In this document: in pieces, positions 13,997 to 24,394 of the stretch
Layout: every line of letters starts with the position of its first letter
Position numbering within the stretch: position 1 is the stretch's first letter
From: Stropharia rugosoannulata
Lineage: Eukaryota > Basidiomycota > Agaricomycetes > Agaricales > Strophariaceae
Assembly: GCA_028532985.1 (NCBI GenBank)
Contig: JANCIK010000009.1
Location: 3,224,001 to 3,288,000, forward strand
DNA: 64,000 nucleotides
Direction of reading: 5' to 3'
Notes under the pieces: generated by a model
Databases searched by the model: none
What the model saw: only the letters and a program-made list of their open reading frames with translations
What the model was told of the DNA's origin: nothing
Made by a program: the position numbers and the translations under genes

Positions 13997-16502
13997 CTAC
14001 AGCGCCAGAATGCTTGCGAGGCAGAGGAAAAGGGCGCCGACACCTACATGCATCCGTCCCGCGCTAGACTTGTGTGTCGTCTGCGCGGAGGAGCCTGTAG
14101 ATGTAGGTGACTGCCCGTTGGAGGTGGCAGCGGCCTTGTTACTTCCAGGGGATGACGATCCTGATGACGATCCTGATGACGGGGTGGACTGCGCGCTGCT
14201 GCTCACCACTGTGTTAGCAACGAGGGGTGCTAGGACAGTGTCGTTCGCATTGATGGTATTTGAGCCGGTCTGAATTGTTCCCGCAATATCTGCTCGGTGT
14301 TTGATTAGGAATAGGAACACATATCATGCGAGATGACAAACATTGAGCAAAAGTGGGGAGCGAGTACTCCGCCTCCAAGTACGGCTTCGTCTGGTTGAGC
14401 GCAACACCGACGGGTACAAGGTGCTATTATTTGTAGGTTGGAATGAGACTTTCAAAGATAATAATGGCAGATACACACCTGGAACGCAGTCTTGAGCATC
14501 GGGTAGAATTTGACCGCCTCAGACATCGTGAAGTTCGTGAGCTCATGGGTGAGCATAATGGTTCCTTGCTGTAAGTGCATCAGCTCAGATATTCTTTCCC
14601 AGTACTTCAGAGAATACAAACCGTAGCGAAGGTTCCATTCCCGGCCAAGTCAATGAGCTGTTGGTAGTTGGCGTCAATCTGCGTGGCGGTAATACCGTTG
14701 AAGCCAAGCTGCCAATCGTTTGAGTCGTACGTCCAAATAATGGTGCGCAAACCAAGGCCAGAAGCAATGGCACGGATGCGGTCATCAATGTCACCATATG
14801 GAGGCTAGAAGGAGTTTAATGAAAATGACAGTTGTGAAAAGAGAAAATGCGCACCCTCCAGCACGTAGGCGTGACACCAGTGACAAGCTTAATGGATTCC
14901 ATCTATAATTGTATACTTAATAAGTGAGTTCAAGGTTCTAAAGGAAAATGAATTACAGCTAACAAAGTGGTTAGATCAAATTCAGTACTGTTTCACTTGA
15001 AGACCCACTATAATAGAGCTCCGCAAATGCCTGTGAGCTGGTTAGCGAGGTCACTAGAAAAGAGGTATTTAGAAACGTAAAGATTCAGTATCACACTATT
15101 AACTTACTGTAATGATGCGACCAAGTGTCTGTAGAACAGAGTCAGCTTCAGCTATAAGTATTTGCATGGCTCAATGACACTTACGAACGCATATTTCATG
15201 CCCTGAGAATGGAGATCAGAAAGGTGTTAGACAATGATTGGTCTCTAAAAAGCTCACCGTCGACAATTGCCCTTTGTGCCTCAAGAGGGAAATTCATCAC
15301 ATTACTTCCAATATAAAACATTGCTGTGCGCCATCAGCAAATTGAACAGACAAATCAATAATGCCGCTCACTAGCTTTCTGGTTCTGCGATGACAGGAAA
15401 TCATAGAATGGGTTGTGTCCACAGAACGGGCCGTCGTCGAAGCCGTAGCCGAGAGTTTGTGGCTATAGATATATTAAGTTCACCAAATGGACACGCTGGC
15501 AGGTCAGACTGCACTCACCTCAGGCACTGTTGCAACATCCATCTGAAGGCCGGATGCCTTGGGTGTCGTGCACTTCGTGAAGGACCACCAGCAATCAGGA
15601 TCACTAGGAGGATAGTCCGGCTCGCCAGCCCCAGCGCTGACGTTTAACGAGATGTTCTAAGTAAATAACCTCGCACGTCAGTTTTTTGTCCTTTTACTTG
15701 TTGATCAGAAAAACATTGACTGTTGTCGTACCTTGGGCGCGATATTAGGCACGTTCGCTTGTATTGAAGCCCACTTCGCCGCGGCCGCTCCATCGTTTGG
15801 CAAGATATCCGCAATTTCAAGATTAAGAAGTGTAGGGAACATGCCACTGTTAATAGCGTTGGTGACTGGCCCATATCCATAGCTCGTACATTCTTGGTTT
15901 GGGTCTAAGGTGGTACACTGTCAGCAACGGGATATCAAAGAAAGCCACGACTAGAATAGGCGATGCGCGCTGTCTGCTGTCTGCTGACCGCCTCGCTCAA
16001 GCCTCATGACAACGATAACCAGAGCAGTCTGATGTACTGAAACATGCACATGTCTGACATGGGTTGATCGTGAGTGTGAGGGTAAATGGCCAGGCAATGC
16101 TATAAATAGCAGCACAAGTCGCCGACATGCACGCTTGCACAGTCCATGGGTCCCATTGCGAGTCACAGGCAGTCCCAAGGTCCGCGTGTGTAACATAAGG
16201 TGTTGAGTCCTGACGGTAAACACCATTCGTAAACACCCCGACTTGCGCGCAATGGAGGGAGGGATGGAACCACGCTTTAACCGACATGGTATGGATAGTG
16301 GGCATTGTCAGTCGGAGGTTGGACAGCCGTGTGGGAGTAATAATGGCTTATGCCTGATAGCATTGAGAATGTTGATGAACTCACCAGAAATGCCTGCTTC
16401 GCCCCCTTCTGTTGTGCGATCCGCTTTTACTACAGTAGTGAAAAGAAAAGAAAGAAAGAGTGGGAAGGCGCTAAGCGCATGCGCGTGTGTTGAAGGTCGC
16501 AT
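13997..16502 (-). CDS. chitin deacetylase, secreted and GPI-tailed (polysaccharide deacetylase)
   Basis: Removes acetyl groups from chitin to give chitosan at the cell wall. The model has 14 exons and 455 residues. Exon 1 (16385-16502) gives a signal peptide (SAFPLFLSFLFTTVVKA). NodB-fold motifs appear in order: FDDGPFCGHN, HTWSHHYM (HxxxH metal ligands), CWRPPYGDIDDRIR, WTYDSNDWQLG and MLTHEL. The tail is Ser/Thr-rich (SSSGSSSGSSSPGS) and ends in a hydrophobic segment (GVGALFLCLASILAL), as in GPI-anchored fungal chitin deacetylases. Later exons are 15732-15904, 15519-15656, 15372-15462, 15258-15323, 15185-15202, 15108-15128, 15009-15053, 14957-14958, 14855-14902, 14622-14804, 14479-14568, 14342-14423 and 13997-14289. 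All phases agree. Exon 9 is only 2 nt. Intron 1 is long at 480 nt. Confidence 0.95.
14957..14958 (-). other. putative 2-nt microexon of the chitin deacetylase
   Basis: Minus strand reads TTTGTTAG / CT / GTAATTC. The preceding exon ends ..TAT-TAT-A before GTGGGT and the next begins ATG-GAA-TCC. Adding CT gives TAT-TAT-ACT-ATG, i.e. ELYYTMESIK, the expected deacetylase sequence, and restores frame. Flanking introns are 50 nt (with CTAAC branch site) and 54 nt. Confidence 0.7.
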
Positions 16503-16644
16503 TCTGAAGTCCTTTGGTGTGCGCTGCCTAGCGAAAGGTAAAAAAAATAACCAGAGTACAAAGGGGACGGCGCCAACGCCGGGTGTGGGGAAGAGAGAAA
16601 AAGTGGAAGGGGTAAAAAAAAGCGGATCGACAGACAGCGAGGAA

Positions 16645-16650
16645 TTTATA
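16645..16650 (-). promoter_or_regulatory. TATA box of the chitin deacetylase
   Basis: TATAAA on the minus strand, about 143 bp before the ATG at 16502, at a plausible distance for a leader of roughly 110 nt. Confidence 0.4.
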
Positions 16651-18888
16651 TGTATATGTGCCGAGATGGAGGAATGAAACCGGGTGCAGGGACCGAAGAC
16701 TATTGGATATACAGCAGGAGGACATGTAGGCACGATTTGCCAGGACTCAACTGTTCTATTCTTGACCTTTCTGAATTTGGTTGGTGGACGACCTATTTCT
16801 GTCTCTGCCAAGGGTGAACGGATGACTTGCGATCTTTCCGTCACCGAGCGCTGATAGCTTGATAGTCATCTGTGGCGGGGATTGTGCGATGAAAGGGTTG
16901 CTACCAGACCAACTGGGAATGTTTGTGCAAACCGATTCTCAAAGATAGCTTCGATAAAGTTGCGGAACCAATAACTACGACCTAGGGTGAGCTTTATGAG
17001 CGGGCATAGTGGACGATTACATGTTAACGGGCAGAAGGACGGGGAGGCTGATTCCTAACAGTGCTTACCTGGGCGATAGTTGTGCCATCCATGTGATGGC
17101 CACTGGGAGATTTGGGTGCTAACGGCGAAAATAGGCCTACGGCAGCACACGGCCAAGTTCGGCCGCATCCCCACGGCTGGCTATCTGCAAGTGCGCTAGA
17201 ACAGCCGTGCTAGTGCCCGTAGTCGTGTTTCCTTACTCTTTAATGACTCTTTTAATTTCGCAAATCCCTGAAAAGGCTGAAAAGAATCCAGACAGTTCCC
17301 CATATTTGCATAACAAGTGGATAAAACGATTGAGAAAAGAAGTAGGAGCGTTTTTCACTCCGTTTCTACACAACGGCCGGAGAGGATAGACTGAGTACAA
17401 GAGCACTTTGCGATACGGCGAAAATGTACGTAAACCGCAGGCTTGGAAATCGGAATGCGAAGATGTCGCTTTGCACGAGAGTCTAATACAAATGTATAAA
17501 TAGATGATTTTATCTGATCCGACTGTGGACCAGCTTATGATAGCTAAGTAGTATTCGGAGACGGTAAATAAAAAGCACTCCAGAGTCTGGGTCTATACAT
17601 GAACCGCCTTCACCTTATCTCTAGCATCAAGGGAACTACTGCACACCTCTATTGCAGAGCTACAGCAATATATTTCTATGTGAATTGAAGGCAGTGAGTC
17701 AAACTTGATATCTATCACTGCCACACGCCCGTCGTTGGGTGGCATGCACTAATTCAAATAATTATTCACAAGCTTCAACTTAAGCTGCAGTAGAAAACCA
17801 CATGTCCATCTACTATGCATTTATGCGGCAACCTACCCTATAATAGTGGTAGCAATAATACCGATATGGACAATATTAGACTATATATGTTTATGGCATT
17901 GCAGCTTTGCTGCTGGTGCCGCGGTAAGCCGTGCACCTACCTAGTAGACATGACCGTAGCCGGTATTGACATGGATCATCGGACGCGAGGCTTATGTGTC
18001 TTTTATTACTTCTATCTTGAGGTTTGATACACGCAGTGTTACAGATCTCGGGCTTCAAGGTGTTGGCTAGCAAGCGCAGACAAAAGGGATGTTTATGTTT
18101 AAGCAAATTTATATCAGAGGTTTTCACAATACTTGCAAAACAACATATCTCTGTGGTGCATAACAGCATACTAGCATGATCATTGCGAGGACTGTTCTAC
18201 AGTAGCACGGGGTATGATGCCCGTGTACAGAAATAATAAGTACAGATTTTGATACTTGTTGGTTATTTGGAGGTCAAGAATTGTCAGTACTATTTACACG
18301 CACTGCTGCGACAGGGAAGCTCAAAAGAAGCTGAGCGGTGAGTGCTGAGCGGTGAGTCCCGGTAGTCACGGCGGTCAAGAAGTAGATTCACTGAACTATT
18401 TTCTTTTTTTTTCGGAAGAGGAACCGACTCTTTTCATTGTTCTACTAAAATACATTGCTATTGGATTTAGCTAGTGAATCTTCATAAGCAGAATATCACT
18501 AGATTCTCTGGGACAGTCGAGTGAGAACAGCATGATGACTACTGACCAGATGGCATTGACGAATAAGCATCCAGATATGCCCGCGTTGAATGAGAGAAAC
18601 GCCAGAGTGAAAAGTGAGCAACGGTTTTCGTATCACTGTGACCTAGATCCTGCGTTATGGCACTCAGCGGAATTTTCATACTCAGCAGAATTCTCATTCG
18701 AAATTAAAGCAGAATATCTGCGCACTTTAGGCTCTGGCAAAGGAGGGCTGCCCTGGACAAATATCGGATGAGGCGGTGGATAGCCTCTCATTGCCCAGGT
18801 CCTTCGCCCCTGTGGCTACTCTCACCCAAATAGGGCCTCAAATTGAACAGAGCGTCAAAGACAGGACCGGTACTCCGATAAACCTGCG
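16651..18888. other. intergenic region between chitin deacetylase and hydrophobin
   Basis: Contains the divergent upstream flanks of the two cell-surface genes. Only short frames are present, none with recognised motifs. A short direct repeat (gctgagcggtgagt, twice in tandem) lies near 18330-18357. Confidence 0.5.
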
Positions 18889-18894
18889 TATAAA
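18889..18894 (+). promoter_or_regulatory. TATA box of the hydrophobin gene
   Basis: TATAAA lies only 16 bp before the ATG at 18905 but 52 bp before the in-frame ATG at 18941, which argues that translation begins at the second Met. Confidence 0.45.
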
Positions 18895-18904
18895 GGGGAC
18901 CAAA

Positions 18905-19525
18905 ATGCATTCGCCAGTCTGTCTTGCATTAACATTCAGCATGTACATCCATTCTGTCGTGGTCTTCTTGCATTTCACCGTGGCATATGCCTTTGCCATC
19001 GCGACTCCACTTGACGGTGGTGCGCTTACACAGGTACCTTCCCCGTCATTTGAAGGTTGCTCATTACAACAACTCATGCCTATCGGACATGACAGAGACA
19101 AGACAGCGCCGCCACCTCGATGGAGCTTCGCCAGCTAGGTGGTCCTAGTGAACCTGCCAGTATGTGTGCCACAGAAATACTGTGCTGCAACTCGGTCACC
19201 TACGTGCGTTTATGCTCAAGCATTAGCATTATGCAGTCACTGAGTAGAAACTGACTGGTCATTATAGGCTTCCGATCCAAGCACGGCGCAGCTCCTAGCA
19301 TTACTAGGAATAAATATTGGAGGGTTGTATACTGTCGGTGTAAATTGTAGCCCAATTGCATTTGTAGGCGCCGGTACGGGGAGCTGCGCTGCTCAGCCAG
19401 TATGTTGCTGGTGGGGAGCACAATACGTGAGTCGCGCAATTTTTGGTACCGGGAAAGATGTGCTAAGTTCTCTGCAGAATTATCTAGTTGCGATTGACTG
19501 TCAGCCTATTGATTTGAACGAGTAG
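18905..19525 (+). CDS. class I hydrophobin
   Basis: Small secreted amphipathic protein that coats aerial hyphae and fruit bodies. Exons are 18905-19033, 19135-19203, 19268-19426 and 19478-19525, all phase 0, giving 134 residues. An N-terminal hydrophobic signal is followed by the eight-Cys pattern: C in MCATEILCC, then CCNSV, C in GVNCSPIAFVG, C in GTGSC, CC in QPVCC and a final C in LVAIDCQPID. Spacings (C-x5-CC, x31, x12, C-x5-CC, x13) fit class I. The loop after the second CC pair (WWGAQYNY) has two Trp, which looks unusual. The start may be 18941 (MYIHSVVVFLHF), given the TATA position. Only splicing reveals the gene; an intron-retaining read stops at 19138. Confidence 0.9.
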
Positions 19526-19787
19526 AGCTTGTAGTAAATAATCGAAAATGATATCTCTGAACCAATTTTGCATAATACCAGGTCTCCCTGACATGGCGGG
19601 AGTCTGCGGGTATGCGCACAAGGCACTGGCAAGCAGCCCATGTGTAGTATGATAATTTTTATAGTCAGTCAAGGCATAACAAGAGGTAAGTGCCGTATTT
19701 CTGTGACATTAATACTGATTAATTATACAGGTCAAGAAAACATTCAAGAATTACTGTCCTTACAAACGCAGACGGGCTCTACGCAGA

Positions 19788-20988
19788 CTAAGCCGTCCTC
19801 CATATATCTCCCATCTGCTGCAAAACTCCCTGTTCTCCCCGTGATTGCCACAGGTCTGAGCCGCCGAGATGGTGGATCGGCGCCTCCCCCTCCGGGTTCA
19901 AGAACCACCGCACGCGCGTCGAGAAGCTCATCCAGAATACGATGGTGCGTAGTGTCGGGCAATATACACGCAGCTCGTCCGCAAGCATGCGCTGCACTGC
20001 AGGCGAGCTGATCTGGGGCCCTCCCGGCCAGCGCGAGATGTCAAGTTCGATGGAACGGAGGTAGTGCATGTTCATTAGGCAGCGATGGACTTGGTGGCGC
20101 TGCGAAAGATAATGAAGTGGTGAGAACTCAGCGCGTAATACTATAAAATAACACGATGCTTACTCCGTTTACAGTGTATGAGAAAATGCCGACATGGCGC
20201 AGGTCGGGGAGAAGGCGCCCAAGGAGCTCGAGTATGGGTACCGTCATGTCCTCGCCGGTGTCCACGAAGTTTAGTGCACGGAGCGTGCTGCGAAGAGGAC
20301 CGAAACGCGCAATGGAGGCCAGCGTTGAGTCATTTTCGCAGTCAATCGTAAGCTGCATGCGCACGAGGGCGCATTTGATAAAATGCACACCAATTGACAG
20401 CATGCCGTCGAACAACTCCAGGGCCGGCAGATGGATGCTGACAGAGCCGTTCTGCAGAGACCATGTATCATCGATCGAGTCATACACTTGCAGGATGCGC
20501 AAATCTCGCTGGCGCGAAACGAAAGAGACCGTGTGCGGGTCCCAGGAAACGCGCATGCGCAGCTCGCGCAGATGCGTTGGGAGCGCCGGTGACGAAAAGA
20601 TCCAAGAGTGATTGAAGGATGTGTCGGAGATAAGAAGATAAGTGAGTTGGGTCATTTCCTCCAGTGCGCGTTGAAGAGTTGACCACAATGTCTGTCTCGG
20701 GGGAGAGGGATTTCTGGTGCCGTTGCGGGCAAGTGGGGCAAAAGCGAATCGTCGTACGTGAAGCGCGAGATTTGCATTTTCTGCAAGAATTCGACAGACG
20801 CTGAGGCAGGCTGCAGGAGTGGATGCAGTGATTTGTTCGAATAAGATCGGTTCTGCAGCGGCCTGAAGGGCCTTGTTTGTCAAGCAGAATGCTAAAAGAT
20901 CCTGGCGATCCGGGACACTGAGCAGGGTTGCAATCCTTGTGAGTAGTTCCAAAGGTAGATTAGAGAGCATCGGCGTGTCTACCGGCAT
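19788..20988 (-). CDS. F-box-like protein
   Basis: Two exons, 20164-20988 and 19788-20099, with a 64-nt intron, giving 378 residues. The N-terminus has an F-box-type motif: LSNLPLELLTRIATLLSVPD followed by LLAFCLTNKALQAAAEPILF. Beyond it is a leucine-rich stretch with repeats such as LTYLLISDTSF, HLRELRMRVSWD and LRILQVYDSIDD, consistent with an LRR-like substrate-binding part. Such proteins usually act as adaptors in SCF ubiquitin ligases; the substrate is unknown. F-box/LRR-like genes are numerous and fast-evolving in Agaricomycetes. The stop comes 262 bp after the hydrophobin stop on the other strand, so the two genes converge. Confidence 0.75.
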
Positions 20989-22205
20989 TATTAGGTGCCC
21001 TACTGAGAGTCGACTAATAAGATTGAAGAACTTTGAATGAGTAGCTTTTGTCGCCCGTTAATTGCGGTGCAATGGTAAGTTTGTAAATCGGATCTAGCGG
21101 AAAACAAGTTATAAGTAGGTTGTGATAAGTGAGAATGAATGAACCGTCTAGCAGCGAAATGCGTAGGTGTAGAGACTTCAAGTAGCAGGGTTTTCAAAGA
21201 GAGCCAAAACAGTCAATCTGGAAAATATCGTGGTAGATTCGCTCAAGAAGTGCATGTATTCAGGTACAGAAGCTTGAGCGTGCGCTTTGACTAAATTTAT
21301 GCAGATATCAGATACGTCATTAGGTTCTGCTTCCTCTACACACCGGTTAGTTTCCACGGTAGAAAATCGTAGTATCCTAGAAGCTATTCTGGCTGAACAC
21401 CAAGTATATAAGTTTCGTAAGAATCAATGACCCCGTCTGCAACTGCAAGCAACTGCGCTGATAAAAGAGAGCCCAAGGAAGAATTGTAAGGAAAGTATAC
21501 GCAGTCAGTCTAGAGAATTTCGCCCTAAACTCGTCCAGAAAAAGCGCATGTAGTCAGGTACGGAATCTGGAATTTGTGTTTCGACTAAATGTATGGGAAT
21601 ATTAGAGACGTCATTAGCGCATAATATTTTCTCTACACACCTGCCAGCCTCCACGATCGAGAAAGTTGCGACGATCTAAGTAGTAGTAGCTTGGTGCTTT
21701 CGTTACAATGCCTTTCGCTAAGTCCGAAGTTTTGAATAGTAAGCGACACAGATCAAGAGTGTCAAGTTTCAAGCTTTGAAAGTCGCCAGCAGACGAGTCA
21801 GCTTGACAGATTTTTGGATTGACAGATGCTCGCACCAGTTGCCTATGGTCGAGATAAATGCACTATCAGTGCCTATTTCTCTCGAGAATAATATCGACCT
21901 TGATCGCAGTTGATGGCGAGCTATTTTCCAGGACTACAAGGGTATGTACGTCGCTAGTATAGTAGAGATTGAAACGAAAAGAAAGACGTGGACTACAGCT
22001 AGTCGTGGCCGGGCGGTACCTTGACCTTGGAAGCAACTTGGAAGTCAACATTCAACAAGAGGAGTTGGATGATGCAGTTCTGTTGAAACTCGCAAGTCAC
22101 GTTTTGCCAGAGGCATATGACGCGAAAGAGCCCTAGCGTAGGGTTAATTTAGGTTGAACAGGCCATTTACCTAGACGCTTACTTTTTCCTTCGTGCTTGA
22201 CTATC
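20989..22205 (-). other. duplicated exon-intron module, unknown gene or pseudogene
   Basis: Two related minus-strand modules lie about 297 bp apart. Each has an intron starting GTGTGTAGAG with a branch site CTAATGAC and ending ATTTAG (21291-21343 and 21585-21640). Both are followed by similar protein: KAHAQASVPEYMHFL in one and ETQIPDSVPDYMRFF in the other. The farther-upstream copy is preceded by an exon-like stretch ending YYYLDRRNFLDRGGWQ. Another exon-like stretch, VHTLVVLENSSPSTAIK, lies near 21.93 kb. I cannot join them into a full open gene and do not recognise the family. It may be a decayed local duplicate. Confidence 0.4.
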
Positions 22206-23306
22206 ATGACCGCTTCAAGAACTGACCTGATTGCGTGGCTTAATGAGCTACTCCAGCTAAACTACACAAAGGTCGAGCAGTGCGGCTCAGGGGGAGCCTA
22301 TTGCCAAATCTTGGATTCAATCTACGGTAAGGAAATCGCGTCCATCGCTTCTACATGTATCGTCTGGCATCGCTTACATGATATCTGGTGGTACGGTTGA
22401 ACAGGCGATTTGCCCATGAACAGGGTCAAGATGAACGCAAAGCATGAATACGAATACGTGGCAAACTACAAAGTCATGCAGAACGTCTTCAAAGCCAAGA
22501 AGATTGACAAGGTGTGCCACCCGACATCCGCTGGGCCACGACGAGCGTCTAATACAGAATTTCACAGCCGATCCCCGTCGAGAAACTGGTCAAATGCAAA
22601 ATGCAGTGCGTTGCTTATTGATCCCATCCCCCACGTTGCTATCGACGACTGATCCGATGGTAGGGACAATCTCGAGTTCCTGCAATGGATGAAGCGCTTC
22701 TGGGACTCTAACTACGGGGGGCAAGGTTACGACGCAGTCGCGCGTCGGAAAGGCGCGCCAGCAGACCCGCCTGCGACGATTGCTCCCCTCAGCACGACGG
22801 CACGGACGACCCCTCTGGGGACAGGAGCTCGAGCGGGTGGTCGTACGCCAGTTGGAGGTTACCGCTCGGGCTCCGCGCAACCCAACGAGGCCGTACAACA
22901 GCTGCAGACTCAGGTCAAGGAGTTGACATCGCATCTGGAAGGGCTTGAGAAGGAGCGCGATTTCTACTTTGAAAAGGTGCGTAATTCTTTCAGCCGAGAT
23001 TAGCAGTTGAGGTCTTCGAATCTATTTGCTGTTCGCCTCTATGCGAAGTCATGACTTTCGTAATCGCTAAATTTGCGCTCTTACAGCTACGCGATATCGA
23101 AATCTTGGTTCAGCAACAAATCGAGGTTCTGGAGGGTGAGGGCAAGGATGATCATACCCTGCGTGAAATTCAAAAGATTCTCTATTCCACGGAGGTACAG
23201 CTGACTTTCTTATTGCTCTAACTTGTTCTCATATTTTACCCCAATACAGGAAGGATTCGAGGTTCCAGACGCCGCAGCGCCTCTTGACGAAGAGGAGACT
23301 TTCTAA
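22206..23306 (+). CDS. BIM1: microtubule plus-end binding protein EB1/Bim1
   Basis: Tracks growing microtubule ends and recruits +TIP partners. The N-terminal calponin-homology domain is plain: MTASRTDLIAWLNELLQLNY, KVEQCGSGGAYCQILDSIYG and YKVMQNVFKAKKIDK, then IPVEKLVKCKMQDNLEFLQW and MKRFWDSNYGG. A Gly/Arg/Thr-rich linker (about PLGTGARAGGRTPVGGY) leads to the coiled-coil EB homology domain (VQQLQTQVKELTSHLEGLEK, FYFEKLRDIEILVQQQIEVL). The C-terminus EEETF is close to the EEY/F tail that binds CAP-Gly proteins. There are four or five short introns; one splits CAG between 22605 and 22672. The true start is the ATG at 22206. Confidence 0.97.
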
Positions 23307-24394
23307 GTGCATGTCGATTCCGGTGGATACCATGCTTTTTTGTCCTGCTTTCGCGTCATTTCTAATAGTACTATCAGTATCATACCCAATATTACTGTTC
23401 CCATTCTGTCGGCCTGTTCATTCCACTGATTGACATATTTGAAACTAGGTGAAGATAAGATGTCAGGCAAATGGTGGCAATCTGCTTTAGTGTGTTTAAG
23501 ATGAGCGGGTACTATAAATTTTTTCGACTGCATACATAGAATACTATCGACATTTACATACCGCTTGTTCTTTTTGGATATCTTTGAACATGTTGTCATG
23601 TTAATGCTTAGTTCATTTAATGTATCAATTTTAACATTCACCGTTCAGCTCTCACGAAGATGTGTCAGGATTTATTTTGTAACTTTGTTCTGGAGCTGCT
23701 ACTTAGTGTAAATTGTTACCGGTTACCCTTATTGCGGGCCTGTTCGGAGTGGATGATCTGCTGATAGCCCAGTGTTCACTGTCGCACAATGTTCGCTGTC
23801 TCTGCAGTAACAATCAAATGAATAGATTGAGTACTATAGTTCATGCCAGCATACTCCAATTAATAAACTGTTTCACTTATTTCAGTAATCATGATTCGAG
23901 GTCTTCCGGTTCATCTTTCGTTCAGAACGTATAGAAGTATCAGGTATAGACAGTACAGATCAAGGGGAAGACAGATGTTCATATGCGTTTCTATCTATAA
24001 CTGTATAATAAAAAGAATTACTTTTACTGACAAAGTTAACAGCGCTTCACCCGCCCAGTGCAAAGACATGTGAGTAGTATAGGGTGTACGGAAGATCCGT
24101 AGAATGTATGGTAATGGATATGATGAAGCTGACAGATAGACAAGTACAGAATGAGGTCGTGATAGAGGCATGAGAAAATAGTACAAGGGGTATGAGTATT
24201 GTTGCGAATGATGGAGTACTGGCTGTTTGTTCTTGGTTCGTTCTATAATTGTCGCTGTCATGACTCGTCAATGTTATATGCATACGGATCAGGATGAATG
24301 TTGGATAATGGCTTTCGGATATATTTTTTGTGATGGTCGTGGTCGTGAGTAATTTCGTCGGTGCTGCAGAACATTGCAGATTTCATATCCCGCA
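23307..24394. other. intergenic, AT-rich
   Basis: 3' flanks of EB1 and the transporter, which converge. I see no coding exon or repeat. Confidence 0.6.

Noticed and set aside
15951..16305. Cys-containing frames as a separate gene
   Set aside because: They lie inside intron 1 of the chitin deacetylase and match nothing I know; kept only as an observation.
22197..22205. Upstream TTG as the EB1 start (adding MTI)
   Set aside because: The codon is TTG; the first ATG is at 22206 and gives the usual EB1 N-terminus.
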